A DNA stretch of 64,000 nucleotides from Acheta domesticus. Lineage: Eukaryota; Arthropoda; Insecta; Orthoptera; Gryllidae. Of this stretch, positions 44,944 through 57,339 are shown one piece after another. The stretch's first letter is position 1; each line of letters opens with the position of its first letter. Below the pieces are notes generated by a model that worked only from the letters and a program-made list of their open reading frames with translations, had not been told where the DNA came from and did no database searches. Location of the stretch: the NCBI GenBank assembly GCA_031308135.1, contig JAHLJT010008756.1:75871397-75935396 (forward strand), given 5' to 3'. A program made the position numbers and the translations under genes.

Positions 44944-45013
44944 TGAACTCTTCACACAAATACACACATTGGATTTAACTCAATGTATTTACATCGTATT
45001 TATATTCACATTA
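44944..45013. repeat. about 72-bp repeat, copy B
   Basis: Begins ACTCTTCACACAAATACACA and parallels 38874-38945 in the same orientation. Confidence 0.6.
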
Positions 45014-45019
45014 AAATAA

Positions 45020-45775
45020 TGTGAATATTTTATATTTATATTAAGAAAAATACTTTTATATTACCTCATCGAGGATACCTATGTCTCCCTCCGTTTCATG
45101 ACCCTGATGCTCTGGTATTTTCTACGTATTTTTCGATCTTTCTCACGTGGAGAGGGGGAAGTAGCATTTATAGTACAGATAGGACCTGTCCTTCTCACAT
45201 CCTTTTATGGCGAACTAAAGAAGTTCTGTCCCCTTCAGATGTCCCTGAGCGCTGTCGTGAACAGTTTTGTAAGTTAATATTATTTTTTACACTTTTGGGT
45301 GGTTACATCTTAATTAAGCTTTAATAAACAAGATTACTGTGAAATTTTTATCACTCTAGCATTAAGTTTGTTTCAGTTTATTAGACCACTTTTAAAAATA
45401 TAGATACTTTAACAAAATAAAAGAATAGTATAATCAAGATATAAGGAATGAGTGTGGAGTGACGGACATAGTTACATTCATAAGCAAAAGAAGAAAGACG
45501 GGTGAAAACATATCAAGGCATACAATAGTAGGCTGATTAAAATAGTAAGAGATTCAAGACCCTTAGGTAAGCGGTATCCAGGAAGACCAAAGAAAAGAGA
45601 TGGAAATTTCAGCATTGACATCTCTCGACTCATCACGATGGTGAAGTGTGTAGAATAACAGGTTCCACACATATAGAAGAATAAATTTAAAAGCATCAAT
45701 GGTATTGGGGCAATAAACTTCGATTTTTTAAAATTTGGACATCGATATATAAAAATCATCGATGTTTTGCTGTCC
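45020..45775. other. no gene recognised
   Basis: AT-rich DNA; short frames only. Confidence 0.35.
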
Positions 45776-45779
45776 ATGT

Positions 45780-46135
45780 CACATCCCTTCGCCCCATCTC
45801 CGTCACCGCAGCCGTGTGTATCTGTGGGACAGCGCTTACCGTCACCACCCCGCCGACTCCCATGCGTTGTCGGCCCCGCCGTCGGCCGACGCTTACCCCA
45901 AGTGGTACGGTGTTCCGCTTGGGGATATGCTGGAAGGGACAAATCTCGCACACCGACGTGTAGGTCTACGTCAGATCTCACGTTCCAGCGACAGAGACAC
46001 TGCTCCACCTCCCAGAATAAAACATACACTGTATTTACAGGACTAATGACCATAGCAAATGACTCATTCAGAAACAATAAATCAATCTAATGCTTGGCTT
46101 CTCTGGGAAATCCTCAACCAAATAATTCGTACGAT
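45780..46135 (+). mobile_element. 5'-truncated SINE (main family)
   Basis: Retains the GC-rich mid-body (GGCCCCGCCGTCGGCCGACG) and the 3' end: TTACAGGACTAATGACCATA and the tail AATCTAATGCTTGGCTTCTC. No tRNA head. Confidence 0.6.
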
Positions 46136-46139
46136 TAGT

Positions 46140-46375
46140 GATTCTATCGGCTGATTAGTGAGTCCTACAAGTGTAGTGGATGTTTAAATCGCGGGTTATG
46201 GCTGTGGTCTTCTCCCGGTGAGATCCGGCGTCGACCCAACTGTCGGCAAGCGGAGGTTTCCGTAACCAAGTATCTGCAAGTATCTGCCAGCAGCGGGGCA
46301 CGGCCCCAGCCAGGTCAAACTCTAAGCTTTCGACTGGTCCCCCGACAGATGCCGTAGTGTAATGGTGTACACGAC
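46140..46375 (-). mobile_element. SINE fragment (main family), 3' half
   Basis: Minus-strand copy of the mid-body to 3' end: GAAAGCTTAGAGTTTGACC and GTTGGGTCGACGCCGGATC lead to the end at about 46140. Opposite in direction to its neighbours on both sides. Confidence 0.6.
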
Positions 46376-46394
46376 GAGAAAAACGTCGCAAACC

Positions 46395-46580
46395 GAAATG
46401 TAGTTAGGAGTCGAATCTCACTTGTCTGCGGAAGAGAACCAGCCGCACTTACTGGAATATAACAGACACTGTATTTACAGGACTAATGACTATGGTAGTT
46501 GATGAGCACAGAAACACACATTTGAAAATTCAATCTAATGTTTGGCCTCTCTGAGGAATTCTCAATCAAATTACTGGCAT
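46395..46580 (+). mobile_element. SINE 3' fragment (main family)
   Basis: TTACAGGACTAATGACTATG and the AATCTAATGTTTGGCCTCTC tail match 46035-46135 closely, so this is a second copy of the same 3' end about 440 bp away. Confidence 0.6.
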
Positions 46581-46584
46581 GACG

Positions 46585-46995
46585 GATTGATTGGTGAGTG
46601 CGCGTCAACTGCTAAGATCATTAGTCCCGTGAGAGTAGTGCATGTTTTCCCTCGTAAGATGGCTGTGATCTTCGTCCGCTGGAGGGTGAGATCCGGCGCC
46701 GACCTTCCCGTCGGCTAGAGAGGTGTTTCCAAACCAAGAATCTCCCAACAACGTGGTACCGCCCCAGCCAGGACAAGGGATAAGCTCTCGACTGGTCTCC
46801 CGCCATGGATGGTAGTGTAATGTGAGTGTGTGAAAATAAAGGTTGAGGATAGGAAAAGGAAGAGGAAGGAAAGATCGCGCGCGGTCTGTTCCAGTTTGTT
46901 AGGATTCTGCTCGGCATTCGTCTGATGTTGATAGGAGAAACCATGGAAAACTATCGATCAGAGCAACCGGCCGCTAGAATTCTCCTCCAAACAGA
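46585..46995 (-). mobile_element. SINE (main family), part left of the nested LTR
   Basis: Minus-strand body and 3' end. It is interrupted after CTCCTCCAAACAGA by the 556-bp insert and resumes at 47552 with CAGGCAACTGAGTTCGACC; intact copies read straight through this point. Confidence 0.8.
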
Positions 46996-47551
46996 TGTGG
47001 CGAGCTACCATTACAGCACATCGTGCCGGGGGCGTCACCGATGGCAAGCGGAATGCAACGACAAGCAAACATCTTTGCGGCGCATCCTCCAAAAAGTGCA
47101 GCCGCATGCACGCGGGGGCCCAATAAATATAGGACCCCGCGAAAGCAGTAGGCGGTAGCAGTTGGGAGCAGGAGGCAGTAGCGTTGGCAGAGAGTAACAG
47201 TAGCAGGAGTGGATACGAGTCAGAGACACGACGCCGCCGCCGCCGCGTCACGCCGCGCCTGGACCTCGGAGTGATGGGGTAAGAGGCCGCCATGTCTGAG
47301 CTCGACTCTCCCTATGCATCTCCTCTATCTAATCTATCGTTCCCCGTCCCTCTCTCTCTGCTAAATCGTAATAAATGGTGCTTTGATATGAATAAGACTT
47401 CTTCTTGAGGAAAACTACCCTCCACTTCCCCATCTCACTAAACCCTTCAAGTCAACCACAGTACTTCGCGCCGCCTCAGGAATACGCTAAAGTCAGTCAG
47501 CTCCGAGTGTGGTACGTCAACATCTGGTGGCAGAGGTGCTTGCACACCACA
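46996..47551 (+). mobile_element. solo-LTR-like insertion nested in a SINE
   Basis: 556 bp starting TGTGG and ending CCACA, splitting a SINE at a defined point. The flanks are CAGA on the left and CAGG on the right, a likely 4-bp target duplication with one change. Inside are a TATA-like AATAAATATAGG (near 47122), CAG-rich sequence and an AATAAATGG poly(A)-like signal (near 47370), the usual promoter and poly(A) parts of an LTR. No gag or pol is present, so it is probably a solo LTR left after recombination. Size and target fit Ty3/Gypsy-type elements; the class is inferred. Confidence 0.65.
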
Positions 47552-47685
47552 CAGGCAACTGAGTTCGACCTAGCTATCTTATAAGTGTCGAAAATTTCGC
47601 CACCTTCGGGAGTGGAACCCTAGTATCTCCCAGTCAGGGGCAGTACTGTGACATGAGCTGATGTCACTTCCCCCGGTACCAGCAC
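47552..47685 (-). mobile_element. SINE (main family), tRNA-head part right of the nested LTR
   Basis: Contains the B-box region GGTTCCACTCCCGAAGGTG (minus) and the head through GGGGAAGTGACATCAGCTC, completing the copy interrupted at 46995. Confidence 0.8.
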
Positions 47686-47769
47686 GATGTAACATTAATG
47701 GGAAACGGATAAACCATAGCTCGCCTGTTTCGCCCCGCCAGAAAGATGACAGGGTCTCGTGTCGTCTCG

Positions 47770-48010
47770 AGGTACAACATATTGTGACGCCGTCACCCCA
47801 CCATCGCTCCGCCCCCGTCGCCGCGTGCTCCTGAAGAGCGTGCGCCGCCTCCGCCACTCCCCGCCCCGCCCCAACCCTGCCACGGCACGCGCCACCGCCC
47901 GCGTCTTCGTCACGGGGAGGCGCGCACGCTGTATACTTAGCGGTTTCTTGCGCGGCCGGCACGCAGGCACGCGTGTTACGCGACGGTGCACACTGCACGG
48001 AGGGGGGGTA
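47770..48010. other. CpG-island-like patch without a recognised gene
   Basis: Strongly GC-rich with many CpG. Open frames overlap on both strands (up to 139 codons) as composition alone predicts. In this window such patches usually mark exons or promoters, so it could be the promoter of an unseen gene, but no start or splice structure could be built. Confidence 0.3.
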
Positions 48011-48014
48011 GTGG

Positions 48015-49900
48015 GGAGAGGAGCCGCGACGTGGGAACGAAAACGAAAATAACCACCACCTGAATTTGAAAGCACTTTCTTCGAGGGCGTGCTAGTAGCC
48101 TGTCGTCCGTTATGTGAAGGACCTGTTACGTGGCGTTACACACAGAAAACCTTCTTTGTATGCGAGGGCTGTTATTTACTTTTTGGCAAGAAGCTGTTTT
48201 GTTGCGGTCGGTGGCCTTACTCGTGCGCTTGTTTAGCGCAAATGTGGGTGGTAGTAGAAGCATTCTATTAAGGTTTCTTTTTTATGAATGTATTTTGAGA
48301 CCATAAGACTTTGAGGCGGAATATTGTTCCCAATGCATCTGAGATGCTGAAGTTTGATTAATTGTACTGTTAAAATAAGAATAGTAGTAACTCTATTAGA
48401 TCTGTATATTTTACTTCTTTTGTACAATTTACAAATTAAATGACTGATTCGTTTTAATTCATTCTTTAAAAATTAAGAATTTATTTTGATATTACCGTAT
48501 GTTCGAAACCAAATTCAGAACCAATAATAATTAAAAGTCAAGCAATTTCATCACGTACTTAATATTCCTTTCTTTTAGACGCTAGACGAGGGTAACACAC
48601 TCGTTTTAGTATTATTTGATTTATCGTTTTCTTCTGGTGAAGTTTTTAAAGAGAACGTCATTGTTGCGTAACCTTAGAAAATAACAAAGTTTGCGTGTTA
48701 ATACGAGTAAGTATGAGTTAATTGAATAGTTTTTCTTCACATTTATCGTCACAAAAGGCAGGAATGAATACATCTCCTTTAAAATACCAAAGTAGAAAAA
48801 ACGTATTTGAAATATAATTTATTTTAATGAATGTCACATCTGTTGATTTTGAAAGCTCTTCGTTTTACTTAGTAATATCTGGATGACTAGATTACCATGA
48901 TTAATTGAACACTTTATTAAATGCTATCTCCATTATTTTTAATACATAACAAAGTCGTCCTTACCGCATCGAACTTTACGCAATCAGGCAAGTTGCCAAA
49001 AAGGCGAGAAATTAGAGGTACAACCGGTACAACAACCGAAATAATCTGAACTATCTTCAGAATAATAGATAACATTGTATGGTAAACAAGAGCTACCCTT
49101 CGGCACAACAAAGTCGAGATTTTTAACTTGGTGAATCACTAATTGACTACTGTTCATATACTCTTCCACACCCATGCACACATTTCTTCGAAGTATATAA
49201 ATTTCAATTAAAATCTTTTGAAGGGTTGGGAGACAAATAATTGAAATCTTTAAAATCTGCATTTGTGCCTTCTTGTGCCATATGAGAGGTCTGTTTTACG
49301 TGTACTGATATTGTACTAACATATGTACCAAGTCACATATACGTACATACATCCTTCCACTAAAATCAATAAATCATATTTTATGTTCAGTTCCATTAGC
49401 GAGAATTCCAAAGGAAAATCCTGAAATTGATTTACTTGCGCTCTAATTCTAAACAAGAGTCGAAGAAAATACAAAACGAATATTCAATTCAAAAACAGGA
49501 TTTGAAACCATTTAATTAATAATGTATTTAAACATTTATAGTTCTTACAATTACGAGTATTATTTCTTTCCAATATCCAATGTGTACCAAACACACAAGG
49601 AATCCTTTCAAATGGCACGGGATTGTTAGAAAGACTATTCCACTCACGAAATTAACATCAACAGGTTTAACAATACAGCTTATGTGCTGCAATCAAGGTA
49701 GTTTTTCTGAAAAAAAAATCGCATTCTATATTTCCTCTCTTTCTCTCTCTACCGATCAATCAGAAGCCGCGATACACGGGACTGAGGGAGTGGAGTGCAT
49801 TGAATTTATTAATATAATTAAAATAAGGCACCTTCTGAAACTTTAGGACCATTTCATTCGAAAATAGTCATATTAAATATCACTCGTAGTTTGAAAATAT
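48015..49900. other. no gene recognised
   Basis: AT-rich DNA with short frames. Confidence 0.4.
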
Positions 49901-49906
49901 CCTCGT

Positions 49907-50388
49907 AAATTCGCTTTGCGTGAACTGCCATTAATTTTTGTTGAATTTGTCGTCTATTTCCAGTGCACTTGTAGAATCCATCACTCACTCATATGCTGAG
50001 TGTCCGTGGAATGAAGAATTGATTCAAACTTTTGGTTAATCCCAGCTTTTTATTGGCTAGAAATTATGAAGATTTTTGTCAATGCATTTTACTCTACGCC
50101 CACCTCTTTTCCAATTCGTTCCTTAAATGTATTATTCGGTAAAATATAAATTCGCTTTGTGTTAACTGACATTGATATTTATTGGATTTGTTAATTTAAT
50201 TTCCAATGCATATGTAGAACCCATGACCGTTTCACTCACGTGCTGAGTGTCCATGAAATGAAGAATTGATTCAAACTTCAGTCAAGCCCAGCTTTTTATC
50301 GGCGAGAGTTTGCAAAATGTTTGTCAGTGTATTTGACGTCCACCTATTTGTCCATTCATTCGTGAAACATACTTTTCTGTAAATGTGT
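49907..50388 (+). repeat. tandem duplication, two 241-bp units
   Basis: AAATTCGCTTTGCGTGAACTG at 49907 recurs as AAATTCGCTTTGTGTTAACT at 50148; TGCTGAGTGTCC and GAAGAATTGATTCAAACTT also recur at the same offset. The units are diverged by scattered substitutions, so the duplication is not recent. Non-coding. Confidence 0.85.
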
Positions 50389-50389
50389 A

Positions 50390-52520
50390 CACTGCATTCA
50401 TCTGTGAAAACAAAATATTACAGCCTTCGAAATATCTTGGTAAATGTGAAGCAATATCTGAGAAAATAACCAATGTAATGCCCTTAATCATCGAAAACAA
50501 ATGAACGGGGAAAACAAGTGAGTATCCTTCTAAAGAAATTATTATTATTATTATTTCCAAATATTTATTCTTCCTGTTCAACATTTGTGTTTTATAGGAA
50601 GTTTAAAAACAGTAATACGTAACATTGTGGGACGATCCCGCAGTCATCAAATAGGCTGGTAACCTTCATCCAAGATATGTATCGAATTAAATAAGCTAAT
50701 TTGTTTTGATTTTATCAATTATGGTAAATTTATTTTTATAAGTTAATTTATTTCATTAAAAGTTCATGGTGGACGAAACGTATCTTTCGGATATCGTGAA
50801 CGTATACAGCAATTTTGTTTTGATTTATCTAATTTGAATGTATTTGTGCAAGGTAACGCGGAGAGTTTGGAGAAGACGTTTAGACTTGTGATATATTGTT
50901 CGAGAGGTTCTATTTGTAATTCTTTATGAATTTGTGCGTTTTAATTCTCCGGAGAAATTTATTTTCTATTACGTGTAATTTGTTCAAAGGGGTTGAGGCA
51001 GCGTAAGTCAGAGGTCGAATTATTGATTTATAAATTATTGATTCATAAGGAAATTATGAACATTCATCAGAAACCTCAAATGATGGGATGTCAAACATTT
51101 CAAATCACAGGGTTACAGATAATTGTATTATTCATAATTTTTCATTTGATTAGACAGTGAGAGTTTCGTGTCATTAAATCGCGTAAGACTCTTCACTATA
51201 AAAAATAAACGATTAGATATTTTGAACATTTTACTCGCATACAATAGTACCAAGCGTACATGATTTGAGGCACAGTTCAGAGCCCAACGAGCGAAGCTTA
51301 TCGTAGAAAGTAGCGGGTCTATACGACATAACTCACCATCGACGACTTTTAACGCAACAATTTACAAATTGCAAAATGTTCAAATTGTTTCATCTAATCT
51401 GATCTAGTATGGCGTATAATATCAGAGAAATACTTTTATAATCATTTTGCAATAAGTTCAGAATTAATAAATGTTTGATTGCAGACAGAAACTGAAAAGG
51501 CGATTTCAAAAGTTATGGCATGCAACTATTTATACGAATATAGGAGCTATTACTCTGTTTTTAGAAGATAGTGTGGTGAAAACCAAAACTCCAATTTAGT
51601 CAATATCGTTAGCGTAAATATACGAGTTGCGTCAAAACAATTAAATTATTCGGTTTTTAAAATATTCTGTAATGGGTAACTGGTTACTGACCAAGCACAA
51701 ATCCAACAAGGATGGTTCAGAAGTAACAGTTCAATGACCTGTTAGATTCATGAATTTCAAGCAGGGATCTTTCATTACTTGATAATCGTTTTCTCTCTAG
51801 TCTTTTGCTTTCCGTAGAAAATCTGTCAGTTTTACATCACTCAACTCCCTTACTCTTTGCATCTTTATCGACCTGCGTGTTCCCAACACATTAAGATGAG
51901 GGAAACTTTCATTTTTCATATTTTCGCCATCACTTTTACTTTTTTGATAATATATTTGAAATTACCATACACCATATAGGTAATATGTCACTTTCTCTCT
52001 ACGAAAATACGTTGTCTCATTTTGAATTCCACATAGTAACAATTAGTTTCTAATCTCTCAACTCCAACTCATTTCATTACGGATATCATAATTAGCAATA
52101 TAGCATAAATAAAAAATATTTTTCTTTCTCATTTTAAATTGATATTAATTTATATCGCATTTCTCTTCACATTATTAAACGTAATCCGGGGATCAACAGA
52201 CGTCGTCAACAAACTGTGTCTAATTGCCGATTTCTTCTCTCAAAAGTGCTGTTTGTCTTGAAGTCGACGTTATAGAAGAGAAGTTACTATTTATAACCTG
52301 GAATAAGGCTATATAATTCTATTAATTAAAGAAAAATAATTTCCTTTCACAAACAATACGAACTTCGATCTCAAATATATTTATTCTGAAATACTGGGAT
52401 GTTTCAGAAAAGTGTCTCCTGTCCCAGACAATGTCGTCTTTACCTTCATGTGTTTCTGAAGCACTCATAGTTTCTGAAACTCATAGTTTTGAAAATTATT
52501 TTCCAAATTGACTGAATAGG
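50390..52520. other. no gene recognised
   Basis: AT-rich DNA, no supported feature. Confidence 0.4.
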
Positions 52521-52523
52521 TCT

Positions 52524-52775
52524 GGTATAAGCCGAGGTCACTTGCCATTTACTGGACCTACAATGGCTACAAATACTCCGTATGCAATGCCAATGTCCTG
52601 AAAAGGCCCGGTAAAATACCGGTGTAAGCTCTACACAACTATTTTTCCGAAAGAGATTTGAAAATGTTGAAAATCAATATTTCATATACATCGAAACACT
52701 ATGTAGCTGAAATAAAGGTAAATGCTATTATTCGTTTGGTTCAAAGAGGTACAAGTCTCGAGCATCCTGATGGCT
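52524..52775 (+). repeat. 250-bp segmental duplication, copy A
   Basis: GTATAAGCCGAGGTCACTTG through TGTCCTGAA, AAAATCAATATTTCATATAC and GGTAAATGCTATTATTCG, homologous throughout to 53661-53903. Confidence 0.85.
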
Positions 52776-52779
52776 GAGA

Positions 52780-53168
52780 ATATCCCATAAACCGCAGTTA
52801 TAGAATTTTCAAACCAAACTGTAAAAATTGCGTATGAAAAATTAAAACTTTGTTGGAAAATATGACTAATCACATCAAAAGTAAAAACTTGTTATAATGA
52901 GAAGAGAACAACACAAATAAAAAAAGCAAAAGGGAAAAAAACACTACGTGGTGATCATTTCAATGTTTGTCAAATGTGTACTGCATATTATCACTATCAC
53001 ATTCAATAACACTTCCATACAACTTTTCAATACATTGAGGAAAGCAGGTATTGGTCTCTTTTTACCACCTACAGAAACGTTACATGTTCAATAATACACG
53101 TTATCCGCAAATGAAAATATCTAGCGCAGGTACAAAATGAAGTTATTACTCTTCGTATAACTCCCGTA
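52780..53168. other. no gene recognised
   Basis: AT-rich DNA between the duplicated segment and the SINE pair. Confidence 0.4.
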
Positions 53169-53169
53169 C

Positions 53170-53384
53170 TTTTTTTTAAATTTAAGGTCGCATCAACTAC
53201 TCGGTCATTAGCGACCACTATTGGAAGTAACGTTATGACATGATGATGACACGATATGGTAATAATAGGAGGTGAAAGGACGAACACATACAACCATACA
53301 CGAGGCGGGACTCGAACCCGCGACCCCACGGTCGAAGACCACCACGGCACTACTGCTTTAGCGATCTCGGCCCCGGGGCCGCCC
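53170..53384 (-). mobile_element. tRNA-derived SINE with poly(A)-like tail
   Basis: On the minus strand GGGGCCGAGATCGCTAAAGC carries the A box and GCGGGTTCGAGTCCCGCCTC a canonical B box. The body ends GTTGATGCGACCTTAAATTT with an A-rich tail (plus-strand T run at 53171). A compact element of about 215 bp with a well-preserved pol III promoter. Confidence 0.8.
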
Positions 53385-53419
53385 CGTATAACAACTTTGT
53401 TCACGCTTAATCCGCCATA

Positions 53420-53660
53420 TACCGAGCAAAGTGGCTCCGGCCGTGAGCACGCTGACTTCGCATTCGGGAGGCCCGGGTTCATCCCCATGCTGACCAGGGA
53501 TTTTGTGGTTTTCTTCCGTCATCCAGGCGAATGCTGGAATGGTTCTACTGAAAGGTCCCCACCGGAAAACCGTCGCTAGCCGAATTCGTTAACTACGAGT
53601 TGTCACAGCGAATTCGAGACATCGCGGGATCCTAGTTGGGTGACCGGCTGGGAACCCCGA
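53420..53660 (+). mobile_element. tRNA-derived SINE (another family)
   Basis: Plus strand: GAGCAAAGTGGCTCCGGCCG (A box), GGCCCGGGTTCATCCCCATG (B box), then GGGATTTTGTGGTTTTCTTC and a body ending near CCGGCTGGGAACCCCGAGG. It abuts copy B of the local duplication, head to tail with the SINE on its left. Confidence 0.75.
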
Positions 53661-53903
53661 GGTGTAAGCCGAGGTCACTTGCTATTTACTGGGCATATAA
53701 TGGCTACAAATAAGCTGTATGCAATGTCAATGTCCTGAATACGTCCGTTAAAATTCCGGTACAATCTCAACACAACTATTTTTACCGAAAGAAGAGTTGA
53801 AAATCAATATTTAATATACATCATTATATTATTCAGCTTAAATAAAGGTACATGCTGTTATTCGTTTGGTTTAAACAGCGACAAGTCTCAAGAATCTTGA
53901 TGG
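53661..53903 (+). repeat. 250-bp segmental duplication, copy B
   Basis: Homologous to 52524-52775. A short third piece (AATGGCTA..TACGCCGTATGCAATGTC) follows at about 53922-53955. Confidence 0.85.
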
Positions 53904-53959
53904 CGTGGCGATTCGTATAATGGCTAAATACAAATACGCCGTATGCAATGTCAAATGTC

Positions 53960-55890
53960 ATGTGCAGCGAGTGAGGGAGAAGGAGGGAACATGGGTAGAT
54001 CCCCTCCGGCCGAGGGGGACAAGGGATAGGGGGAGGCACGTCGCGCGCCACATGTCTCGCAGCGTGTCGGCACGCGCGCGTCAGAAACGCACGCGATGTC
54101 TCTCTCGCCGATGTAGAGAAGGTACATTCAGATGTTACAGCGTGAGAGTTGCTCTGGGAGCTGTGTTGGGCGAAATAAGTTGTTACTGCCAAGCAGCCCA
54201 AAGGCTTTGGCAAAACAGGGATTTACTCGCGGTACGTTATTTATGAGATGGAGAGAAGTCATCGACGAAGAAGGGAATTTTTGGTGAATGAAACTTTTAT
54301 TAAACACAGAAATGCACATTGACAAGAAAGTGGAAAAATTCATCTATTTGTATGGCACAATCTTATGTACCATAGCATTTGTATGGTGCAAATAAAAGAA
54401 CTCGCTCGGATATTTTAATATTAAAAAACACTCGCAAAATTTTATTCAAGGTAGTATCCACAAACGATTTTATATTTATAAAATTTGATTAGTGAAACTG
54501 TATTAGATATTCACATTAACATTTTTTTTATGTTATTCATGCCCCTCGTTCAATATTTGAAACGCGCCTCAAATTCTAATTTTTAATTAAATTTCATTTA
54601 TGTGCTACAATGGGCGGCCATTTACGATTTTTCCTATTGATATTAATAATATTAGTATTTATTCGTTGCCCTGCTATGCTCAAAAACTTCTCTCGATATT
54701 ACAATATTTTTGTATTCACTTCATTTTCAAATACAATCATGGGTTTCAACCTGCAACATTCCTCACTTCTCGGATGTCATCAGGATCGTAGATTGTCCTC
54801 GATACCCCTATTATCGAGCTCTTACTTAGAATTAATTATAACGTCCCCGGAATGTCCTCGACTATTTGATACTTTATATAATTCACCAATTTCTATCAAA
54901 ATGATTTCTTGGACAGGACTGACCCTCACTGGGCTTCGGGTGAAACCACTATGCGCGACTACCTATTTTCAGACGCCTATTTAAGAATTCCCCATCTGCG
55001 GAGCTATCCTGGTATAAATCCCTTCAGAAATACGAATTCTGTCCGACTTAAATATCGAATTTATTTCAACAATGTCACAATTATAATTTAATATTACTAA
55101 CACCTGAAGAACTACTACCTATGGAGAACCATTATCCTCCATAATGTTAACTATCAGCACTAATCATCATTTATCCACATTAATACCATTTACTAACAAC
55201 ACCAGAGTATGGTGAAAACCAACATTTGCACCACACCAACTGCTTACATGTGTCCATGCCGGTAGATTTTGAGAGAAAGGTTATACTTCTAACTTTCCGC
55301 ATGATCACGTCCGTAGGCATGATGATGCCTACTTCGAACTTGTAGCATACTAGGAAAACCCGACAGAAGTTGTTCTGCCCTTCATCTCCCTCTTTCTCCT
55401 GCCATCTTCGTTTCTCACTGTTTCTCCCTCCTCTCCTCACCATGTCCCTGTCTCTGCCGCTCTCTGTCCCTCTCATTCACATTTCTTTGCAGATTCAGCA
55501 CGTCTCTGAGCAGGCGAGGTAATATTGGGAAGCGCCGGACCAGCAAAAATGTAATAGAATGTTCAGGAAGAGTTCATTCTGTAGATTGCGGTATGAGAAA
55601 CGTTTCGTTGAGGCCTTCTGCCTCACATTTTGAGGTATTTTTTAAAGTCCTAGAACGTCTCGTTTAGGAGTTATTTAACGATATAGAATCAAAATACTGG
55701 CGGGTGTGTTGCAGGTTGCATTTGACGTGAATATGTAGTGGATATGTAGCGAATATGTAGCTCCATGTAGTGGAGTTACAACAGAACTAACAACACATAA
55801 ACCTTCTCGGTGAAAAAACACGTAGAAGTGCCAACTTTCATGGAGATCGGTCCAACGGTGTTGGAGTTTTGCTCTTATATACATACCACA
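53960..55890. other. no gene recognised
   Basis: A CpG-rich patch at 53990-54110 has open frames on both strands; the plus frame continues to 54246 with SCYCQAAQRLWQNRDLLAVR, whose origin I cannot place. The remainder is AT-rich. Confidence 0.35.
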
Positions 55891-55895
55891 TCCTG

Positions 55896-57040
<1,145 letters not shown>

Positions 57041-57044
57041 TTCT

Positions 57045-57335
57045 ATTTAAGCCGCGGGCCGCACCGTAATTTAAGATGGTTTTTACACTAACTACTGAGA
57101 TTATAATGAAACAAATATAATTTAGAAACGACTTTTATTTGACATACTTAATGATTAATGTACATACAACTAGAAAAATAATATTCCAGTTAAATAATTA
57201 TAAAAATGCATGACAGAATAACTAAAAGACTCTGTATTTGGTTGGTATAATAAAATTGTTCAAAAGAGTTGCGGGCCGCACAAAAAGATCCGGCGGGCCC
57301 CATGCGGCCGGTGGGCCGCCAGTTGGAAAGCCCTG
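57045..57335 (-). mobile_element. probable hAT-like element end
   Basis: The right edge reads CAGGGCTTTCCAACTGGCGG on the minus strand, followed by GCGGCCCGC-type GC-rich palindromic blocks; a second GCGGGCCGC block lies near 57052. CAGGG-starting termini with such blocks are known from hAT families. No 8-bp duplication or second terminus was found, so extent is uncertain. Confidence 0.35.
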
Positions 57336-57339
57336 AGCT

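Noticed and set aside
45478..46077. 199-codon minus frame.
   Set aside because: Runs through a SINE fragment on the opposite strand; no protein family resemblance.
47579..48075. 139- and 126-codon minus frames.
   Set aside because: Overlap a SINE head and a CpG-rich patch; open by composition.
53290..53384. Possible tRNA gene on the minus strand.
   Set aside because: A and B boxes are good, but a SINE body and A-rich tail follow and no cloverleaf closes.
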